Shown here piece after piece: positions 58,787 through 64,000 of a stretch of 64,000 nucleotides of DNA. Source of the DNA: an uncultured Eubacteriales bacterium. Lineage in GTDB: Bacteria > Bacillota > Clostridia > Peptostreptococcales > Anaerovoracaceae. Positions within the stretch are counted from its first letter, which is position 1. Each line of letters opens with the position of its first letter. The stretch lies in contig CAJTYS010000019.1 in assembly GCA_910583765.1 (NCBI GenBank), positions 1 to 64,000 on the forward strand, given 5' to 3'. The notes beneath the pieces are model-generated. The model did no database searches. It was not told the DNA's origin and worked only from the letters and a program-made list of their open reading frames with translations. Made by a program: the position numbers and the translations under genes.

Positions 58787-59557
58787 TTACCATTCGATGT
58801 CTTGTGGGTATTGGATCCTTGGATCTTCCAAGTCATAGATGCTTGTTCCATATTCTTGTGCCCAATACTCGAGATCATCTTTTAGGTTGTAGTATGCCTG
58901 CGTTTTTTTCACGATCCTCTTGGCAATGTTTCTAAGTTTGTCCTTTCGCTTACTAACTTGGGTTTTTAGTAGTTCCACGTTGCATTTATCGATATACTGT
59001 GTTGCATAGTGCATGTAGTCATCATCAATTCGTTGCTGCAAGCGTATTATTTTTTCCAGTTCTTCATCACCCACTACCGTTCCAAGGGCTTGCCATATCC
59101 CGGCGCACAGCACATCAAGATTAGCTTTGTCTCTAACATAGTCCGCATATGGCATTGCTATTCCCATTTCTGCACGTTTTCCCCTTACGCCATAATAGAG
59201 GGAGGAAAATGGATAGATCTGTGGAACAGACGCAGCTACGAATATGGCTTCTGGAAACAAGATGTTCACGCTATAATAAACATTCTGTGTAGGCGTGATC
59301 TGCGCATGCCATTTCATGATTTCCTGGTTCATTCCATTGTCCTCCAAAACAAGATCTCTGTCGCCCATGAACGCATGGCGGATATCGTAGCATACTCCCA
59401 GCAAGCGATTTTTTACGCCATAATAAAGCGTTTCATCTCCTTGGATTTGCTCTGATCCGACCATACTGTATATGCTTTCGACTAAATCGTAAAAATCGTT
59501 GTAATCACCTTGGATCGTGATTCCAGTCAGATGTTCTGTGGGTTTTGTTTGTAGCAT
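58787..59557 (-). CDS. Conserved protein of unknown function (possibly DUF6904)
   Basis: A 256-residue soluble protein. N-terminal TEHLTGITIQGDYNDFYDLVE and a YYGVKNRLLGVCYDIRHA segment, central FPEAIFVAASVPQIYPFSSLYY, and a basic helical C-terminus. It resembles a family I associate with DUF6904, but I am not certain. No catalytic signature, signal peptide or membrane helix is visible. AGGAGG lies ten bases before the ATG. The 198 nt upstream to the kinase gene hold no supported gene. Confidence 0.6.
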   Translation of the reverse strand: MLQTKPTEHLTGITIQGDYNDFYDLVESIYSMVGSEQIQGDETLYYGVKNRLLGVCYDIRHAFMGDRDLVLEDNGMNQEIMKWHAQITPTQNVYYSVNILFPEAIFVAASVPQIYPFSSLYYGVRGKRAEMGIAMPYADYVRDKANLDVLCAGIWQALGTVVGDEELEKIIRLQQRIDDDYMHYATQYIDKCNVELLKTQVSKRKDKLRNIAKRIVKKTQAYYNLKDDLEYWAQEYGTSIYDLEDPRIQYPQDIEW

Positions 59558-59755
59558 GTTTTTTGTGCCTCCTGTGGGTGAGTGCTTCTGGGTGTTATAG
59601 TTAGTTCGAATTACTTCAGTGGTGATCTGTTATGCTGGCTTGGTTGCTATTTTGATGGTTTCTCGTTTTGATCCCTCAAATTCCGTCTCTACGGTGAATA
59701 TGATCTGTCCACTATCCCCCCTGGACACTCAGGCTGCGTTTCCCCAAATGCAAAA

Positions 59756-60640
59756 TTACGTGGTACCGGAATCAGTGTTAAAGTATTTATCAATTGTTGC
59801 TTTCTTAAGTATTTCTAATACTTCCCTTCCACTTTGAGGCCTACGATGATAATTGTTATCCAACATTTTCAATACTACACAGGCTAAATCTTCTCCTATA
59901 TTTCCAAAGTCTTTGCTTGATATAATTCCGCCTGGAAATTTTCCTAGTAGCACAAACGCAAAAATCATCCCTAATTGATAAACATCAGAATAGGTACCTA
60001 AATCATTTTCTCCAAAATAATACTTATTTACCGCTTCTGGGCTAATCCAAAATACAGGTCCTATTTTTTCATTTTCTCCTGTGATATCGTAATGCTCTCT
60101 ATCATCAAGGAATTCACATAAGCCAAAATCACTTAATACCCATCTTTCCCCCTTTATTAGAATGTTTTCCGGTTTAATATCTCTATGTATCGCATATTGA
60201 TGGATCTCCACTAACGCCTCACTTAGACCTCGAAATTGTGGTACATAAACTTCATATGGAATGCTTCTTGTCTGCAAGAGAAACTCTTTTAGGTTCGAGT
60301 CCGCCCTTTCCATAATGACAAACAGAGCATCCCGTTCACCATGTGCCTTTCTAGATTCCCGCACTTTCACTATGCCAGTATCTATGTATTTAATGGTGTG
60401 CGGATGATTCAATCGTTTCATTAATGAAACTTCTTGCTTAAATCGTATTTTACTTTTTTCTGTAAAGTGGAGCATAAACTTAACTGCATAAATCATCCCT
60501 GATTGGTCTATACATTCATAAACCACACCATTTCCACCTGAACCAATCCGCTCATAAACTTCATATGATAAACCAGATTCTCCAATAATCTCTTCGCCTT
60601 CAAAATAAAAAGTTCGATTCTTCTTTATATATAACTCCAT
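59756..60640 (-). CDS. Serine/threonine protein kinase
   Basis: A 294-residue Hanks-type kinase with a complete active site: glycine loop ERIGSGGNGVVYEC (30-43), Lys54 in YAVKFML, HRDIKPENI (152-160) and DFG (171-173). No transmembrane or PASTA sensor region follows, so it is a soluble kinase, unlike housekeeping PknB/PrkC. Its ATG comes 2 nt after the DUF262 stop, sharing GAGGAA as ribosome site, so the two are coupled. A+T-rich sequence and context suggest a defence or stress island. Confidence 0.9.
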   Translation of the reverse strand: MELYIKKNRTFYFEGEEIIGESGLSYEVYERIGSGGNGVVYECIDQSGMIYAVKFMLHFTEKSKIRFKQEVSLMKRLNHPHTIKYIDTGIVKVRESRKAHGERDALFVIMERADSNLKEFLLQTRSIPYEVYVPQFRGLSEALVEIHQYAIHRDIKPENILIKGERWVLSDFGLCEFLDDREHYDITGENEKIGPVFWISPEAVNKYYFGENDLGTYSDVYQLGMIFAFVLLGKFPGGIISSKDFGNIGEDLACVVLKMLDNNYHRRPQSGREVLEILKKATIDKYFNTDSGTT

Positions 60641-60642
60641 AG

Positions 60643-61665
60643 TTATTCCTCAATTTTATAGAGCATTTCTATCTTCTTTTGTATATATTCCACTCTCCAA
60701 ATTCTATTTGCTGCGGAATTAGCATCGCTAAGGCATCTTGTAGCGTATTCCCTATATTCATCGTCCTCTGCTTGTGGTCCTATATGTTCATCTAATTCCT
60801 GTAAAGATGCACGTACCGCATCTATATTTTCAGTCTGCATTTTACCGTTTTGCCGCAACTGATATACACACGCAAACAATGAATAGAAATCGGCTTTTTG
60901 CCTAAATCTCGTTTCCTTTATTGGGAATTTTTCTAGGTCAAAGATAACAGAAATATCTTGTATGATATCTAAAAACGTATGCTCTATAGCTTCTTGATTT
61001 TCTAACGTCATATATTCCTCGCATACATCATCTAAATACCTTTTCTTATCTTGTATTCCTTTTAGAATAATGGTCATTAATTCTTCAACAAATTCTACAT
61101 CTAACATTCTTCTCCGCTGTTTTACAGAAAAGATATTTGCCTCTTCAAAAAACAGAGTTTCAGACAGTCTTTCCGCAAGAGCAATAAAATCCCCTGGAAA
61201 ATCGGCCCTTCTTAATTCTTGTTTATTTAGCTGCACCGTATATTTATTTACTCGAGAATACAAATCACGTATCTCTTCATCTGATGGATTAAATATTTCA
61301 TTAATATCAATCTTATAGCGAATGAAGTCATTATGAATATGTTCAGGCAAATCACTGAATTTCATGTCTTGGTACTCACCTTCATATGGCTTTTTCAGAG
61401 GAAATTCATCTCGTATGAACTTAAGAATCGCTGTCAGTCTTTGTTGCCCATCTACAACAATTCTATATGTTTTCTCATTTTCTACAATTGATTTTATATA
61501 TATTTTAGGAATGGGGATACCTTTTAATATTGTATCTATCAACATTATTTGAGCAGCCTGAGTCCAAACTTCATTCCTCTGAAAGTCAGGTCTCAATTCG
61601 AGCCTTTGGTTGTCACTCCATTCTCGAATATCCGATATCGGATGTGAATACGATTCCCATTTCAT
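60643..61665 (-). CDS. DUF262-domain protein
   Basis: A 340-residue protein with the DUF262 (GmrSD N-terminal, ParB-like) core: LELRPDFQRNEVWT (about 22-35), YRIVVDGQQRLTAIL with the D-G-Q-Q-R NTPase/nuclease motif (about 66-80) and VNKYTVQLNKQELR (about 140-153). The C-terminal DUF1524 HNH nuclease of full GmrSD enzymes is absent. AAAGGAG precedes the ATG. Such proteins occur in type IV restriction and other anti-phage systems. Confidence 0.88.
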   Translation of the reverse strand: MKWESYSHPISDIREWSDNQRLELRPDFQRNEVWTQAAQIMLIDTILKGIPIPKIYIKSIVENEKTYRIVVDGQQRLTAILKFIRDEFPLKKPYEGEYQDMKFSDLPEHIHNDFIRYKIDINEIFNPSDEEIRDLYSRVNKYTVQLNKQELRRADFPGDFIALAERLSETLFFEEANIFSVKQRRRMLDVEFVEELMTIILKGIQDKKRYLDDVCEEYMTLENQEAIEHTFLDIIQDISVIFDLEKFPIKETRFRQKADFYSLFACVYQLRQNGKMQTENIDAVRASLQELDEHIGPQAEDDEYREYATRCLSDANSAANRIWRVEYIQKKIEMLYKIEE

Positions 61666-61773
61666 ATTATTTCACTCCTTTTCTTTATAGTATATCTCTC
61701 CTATGGGGAGCCTAGCATTTTCCCTGTTTTCTTATTTTACTATCCACTTGATTGTAGTTTTATGTGTCATCGC

Positions 61774-62916
61774 CTATTCCTCCAATTGCTTTAAAGCGCT
61801 AACTAGTGCATCTATATCTTCTATCGTTGAAAATTGACTAAGGCCGATCCGCACTGTGCCTGAGCTGTTTTTATCCTTCAAATACTTATGAATGAAGGGT
61901 GCGCAGTGGTATCCCGTTCTTACGGCAATATCAAAGTCTTCATCTAAAATCATGCCTACCTCATCAGAACGCATATCCTTGACTACAAACGACAAAATCC
62001 CTATATGTTTGTTTTTTTCCACAGGCAGATACATATGAATCCCTCGGATCTGTCGCAGTCGCTCGACCAAATAGTGGGTAAGCTCTATTTCATGCTCCCA
62101 AATTTCTGATTGGTTTAACTTTTTTAGCGCAGCGTTCAGTCCTGCTACGGCAACTATATTAATGCTTGATGCCTCATATTTGCTTTCATTATCATGTGGC
62201 ATGTTTAAATTTAACGAATCGCTTCCTGTTCCACCAGTAATAAATTCACTTAACTTGATTCCTGCCACATTGATAAATCCTCCTATTCCAAATGGGCCAT
62301 AAAGCGTCTTATGGCCTGCGAAGGCGATAAAATCAGCTTTCAACAAAGCCACATTCATTGGTAGTAATCCTATTGACTGTGCCGCATCTAAAACATTAAT
62401 GCTATTATATCTTTTCCCTTCTTCAAACACCTCTTCAACTGGCAATATGTAGCCTGTAACATTGCTAACATGTGTGCAAAAAATAGCATTAGGCTTATCC
62501 TTAGAAAACTCATATCTGGTTCGTTCAATATCAATAGCCAAAGTTTCCTCATTAATCGGCAGTTCTTTTATAAAAATTTTTTTGTTCTTAGATAGTTGAT
62601 GGATCGTCCTTGCTACAGCATTATGTTCATACGGAGATACATAAACAATCGCATTCTCTCTCAAATTTAGGCCGTGTACGATCTGATTCATGGCAATCGT
62701 AACAGATGGCGAAAACACAATGCTTGTAGACATATTCGCATGAACTAATTCCCGCAAACGGTCCTTTGTATCCACAATTAGCTTACTAGCGTCACGTGCT
62801 CTCTTATATGAGCCACGACCGGCGTTGACTGCTAAAAATCGATTTACTTTGTCCATCTCTAAATAGACAGCTTCCGGTTTTGGATATGTTGTTGCGGCGT
62901 TATCTAGATATATCAT
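61774..62916 (-). CDS. Cysteine desulfurase-like class V aminotransferase
   Basis: A 380-residue PLP enzyme: YLDNAATTYPKPEAV at the start, catalytic Lys203 in FAGHKTLYGPFG, and the sulfur-accepting Cys338 in RTGYHCAPF. The SufS/Csd-like Cys context supports true desulfurase activity. The ribosome site GGGAG lies over the end of the upstream gene, 11 nt away. It is not accompanied by iscU or sufB, so it may serve a dedicated sulfur pathway such as DNA or tRNA modification, as DndA and SspA do. That link is inference. Confidence 0.88.
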   Translation of the reverse strand: MIYLDNAATTYPKPEAVYLEMDKVNRFLAVNAGRGSYKRARDASKLIVDTKDRLRELVHANMSTSIVFSPSVTIAMNQIVHGLNLRENAIVYVSPYEHNAVARTIHQLSKNKKIFIKELPINEETLAIDIERTRYEFSKDKPNAIFCTHVSNVTGYILPVEEVFEEGKRYNSINVLDAAQSIGLLPMNVALLKADFIAFAGHKTLYGPFGIGGFINVAGIKLSEFITGGTGSDSLNLNMPHDNESKYEASSINIVAVAGLNAALKKLNQSEIWEHEIELTHYLVERLRQIRGIHMYLPVEKNKHIGILSFVVKDMRSDEVGMILDEDFDIAVRTGYHCAPFIHKYLKDKNSSGTVRIGLSQFSTIEDIDALVSALKQLEE

Positions 62917-62927
62917 AACATTGCTCC

Positions 62928-64000
62928 CTATCTAATCGTCTTCTCAATCATTTCTAGTAAAATCGCTACCCTATCGTTCACACCCAAATCATCAAACTCA
63001 TCCAATGCGTCTTCAATGATATTACGCAGTACGCTTCCTGTTCCTTCGTCTATCTTATCGTAATATCTCTCTATTCTATTGCCGTTCTTGCCTACAAATG
63101 AAAGCTTCATTTTACCATCGTTACTTTCATCATGAATCTGTTCAATCGCTGTTTTTATTGCTTTTAACTCCTTCACAAAATCCTCAAATGAGCATTCCGC
63201 CCAGTTTTCTATATAGATATCTGTGACAGCCTTGACCAGCCTTTTTGCCACTTCTACGTCATTATATACATTTAATTTCTCAATACAAGACATGAACATC
63301 GTTACTCTCCCACTATGCAAGCCTTGTTTTGAAATATCGCTTTGCTGGTCATACCATTCTTTTAAGACATGGAATAGATTTGCTTTTTTCCCCCCACAAA
63401 ACACGTCGTATATAGCATCAACAGCATTATTCTGCATCCATGCCAAATAACCCTCAAAAGCATTGAACACTTGATGGATTGCTGAATATGTGGCTTCTAA
63501 AGAACCTGTATCAAATTCTTCTGGCAATGTTATGAACAAAATTTCAAAAGGATTATATTCCATCTTTTGCAAAAGCCTTTTAAGGGCCTTCATGTTTCTT
63601 CGTATTTGTTCATTATTTTCATAAGCATCGATATTCGCGGCATTTCTTGTGACTAGCGGTAAAGCTCTGAACCACCTCTGCATACAAAGCAAAATATCAT
63701 TGATTCTATTGTCTGTCAGATTTCTATTATCCTGGACATGGAATAAATCTTTCAAGCCACTAATGTATTGTTCTTTCTGAATGTCTTCTTTCGATACAAA
63801 TAGAGAGTATTGTTCTGATGATTCGCACATATTAACCACAATATTGGCCTCTAATTGCACCTCCATATCTATGAAATAAAAAACTAAATCCTCCCGTCTC
63901 TTAGAAAAAGCGTACGCTAAATAAATGGGAATGACTCCTTTTCTAAGGCCATATGGTGGTGCCGTCAATATTTGGATCAATTCTGAAACTCTTTGTTTTT
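62928..64000 (-). CDS. C-terminal part of a larger protein, cut by the window edge
   Basis: At least 357 codons, open to the right edge; no start within the window is convincing. A TTG at 63978-63980 begins a frame, but the same frame continues upstream to 64000 reading QRVSELIQILTAPPYGLRKG without interruption. The segment APPYGLRKGVIPIYLAYAF resembles a recurrent element in very large ATPase-like proteins of defence islands. The rest is helical with no recognisable catalytic motif. It is transcribed into the cysteine desulfurase gene and is the upstream member of this operon. Confidence 0.75.
   Translation of the reverse strand, partial: KQRVSELIQILTAPPYGLRKGVIPIYLAYAFSKRREDLVFYFIDMEVQLEANIVVNMCESSEQYSLFVSKEDIQKEQYISGLKDLFHVQDNRNLTDNRINDILLCMQRWFRALPLVTRNAANIDAYENNEQIRRNMKALKRLLQKMEYNPFEILFITLPEEFDTGSLEATYSAIHQVFNAFEGYLAWMQNNAVDAIYDVFCGGKKANLFHVLKEWYDQQSDISKQGLHSGRVTMFMSCIEKLNVYNDVEVAKRLVKAVTDIYIENWAECSFEDFVKELKAIKTAIEQIHDESNDGKMKLSFVGKNGNRIERYYDKIDEGTGSVLRNIIEDALDEFDDLGVNDRVAILLEMIEKTIR

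Noticed and set aside
59619..59837. A 72-codon plus-strand frame upstream of the DUF6904-like gene
   Set aside because: It runs antisense into the end of the kinase gene and has no ribosome site.
60289..60302. GGTTCGAGTCC-like string resembling a tRNA T-arm
   Set aside because: It lies inside the kinase gene, and no acceptor, D or anticodon arms are present around it.

Overview
The window reads as chromosomal DNA of a mid-GC anaerobic Firmicute, most likely class Clostridia. The reasons are strong AGGAGG-type ribosome binding sites, sigma-A promoters with 17-bp spacers, Gram-positive lipoproteins, the clostridial-type histidine degradation set (long HutU, separate ftcD and fchA) and amino-acid plus uronate catabolism. 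A position near Clostridiales family XIII is only a guess. Gene density is high. No tRNA, rRNA, CRISPR array or insertion sequence was found. Two stretches look clearly richer in A+T than the rest (about 40.3-44.1 kb and 59.7-64 kb); both carry accessory or defence-type genes and are probably acquired.

Layout. 0.07-5.5 kb: a minus-strand operon encoding an FGE-like protein, an MFS carrier, an aldehyde dehydrogenase and a GPH-type sugar symporter, behind a TTGACA/TATATA promoter with an inverted repeat at +1. 5.8-11.2 kb: a saccharopine-dehydrogenase-like oxidoreductase, a lipoprotein and two fast-evolving ATPase genes. 11.35-20.65 kb: a seven-gene minus-strand operon combining an amino-acid permease, a cytosolic M28 peptidase, a zinc alcohol dehydrogenase and the tagaturonate/altronate/KDG pathway (uxaB, uxaA, eda, kdgK); a GntR regulator is divergent and a GTTGTATACAAC operator lies just after the start point. 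21.6-30.2 kb: a secreted glucosaminidase and two copies of a module made of a seven-helix membrane LuxR regulator followed by an M28 lipoprotein peptidase, with a yoeB/relB toxin-antitoxin pair between them. 30.2-31.4 kb: a C-terminally truncated AlbA_2 ATP-binding gene. 31.9-38.4 kb: hutH-hutU-hutI-fchA-ftcD, which takes histidine to glutamate and 5,10-methenyl-THF. 38.5-40.3 kb: hicAB with two palindromic operators, then a P1-family peptidase. 40.4-44.0 kb: a restriction-modification operon with an operator pair at its promoter. 44.1-45.3 kb: another ATPase gene with upstream repeats.

45.57-53.3 kb is the most striking region: the common aromatic pathway except shikimate kinase, plus the prephenate branch enzymes (aroF-tyrA-aroB-aroA-aroC-pheA-aroE). 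It sits behind a complete ribosome-mediated attenuator: a promoter, a 31-residue leader peptide with nine aromatic residues in ten, a protector hairpin over those codons, a 14-bp antiterminator and a 10-bp terminator with a U tract. Firmicutes more often control such operons with T-boxes or protein regulators, so an enteric-pheA-style attenuator here is notable. aroE carries a C-terminal tail that looks like a decayed shikimate kinase; a functional aroK sits convergently on the other strand with a 51-residue membrane protein gene.

53.4-59.6 kb: housekeeping genes on the minus strand (aroK, a GntR regulator, ispE, an Ig-like membrane protein, tadA, an XRE regulator, small conserved proteins). 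59.7-64 kb: an A+T-rich minus-strand operon with the C-terminal part of a protein entering from the right edge, a cysteine desulfurase, a DUF262 protein and a Ser/Thr kinase. It resembles a sulfur-modification or defence island cut by the window edge.
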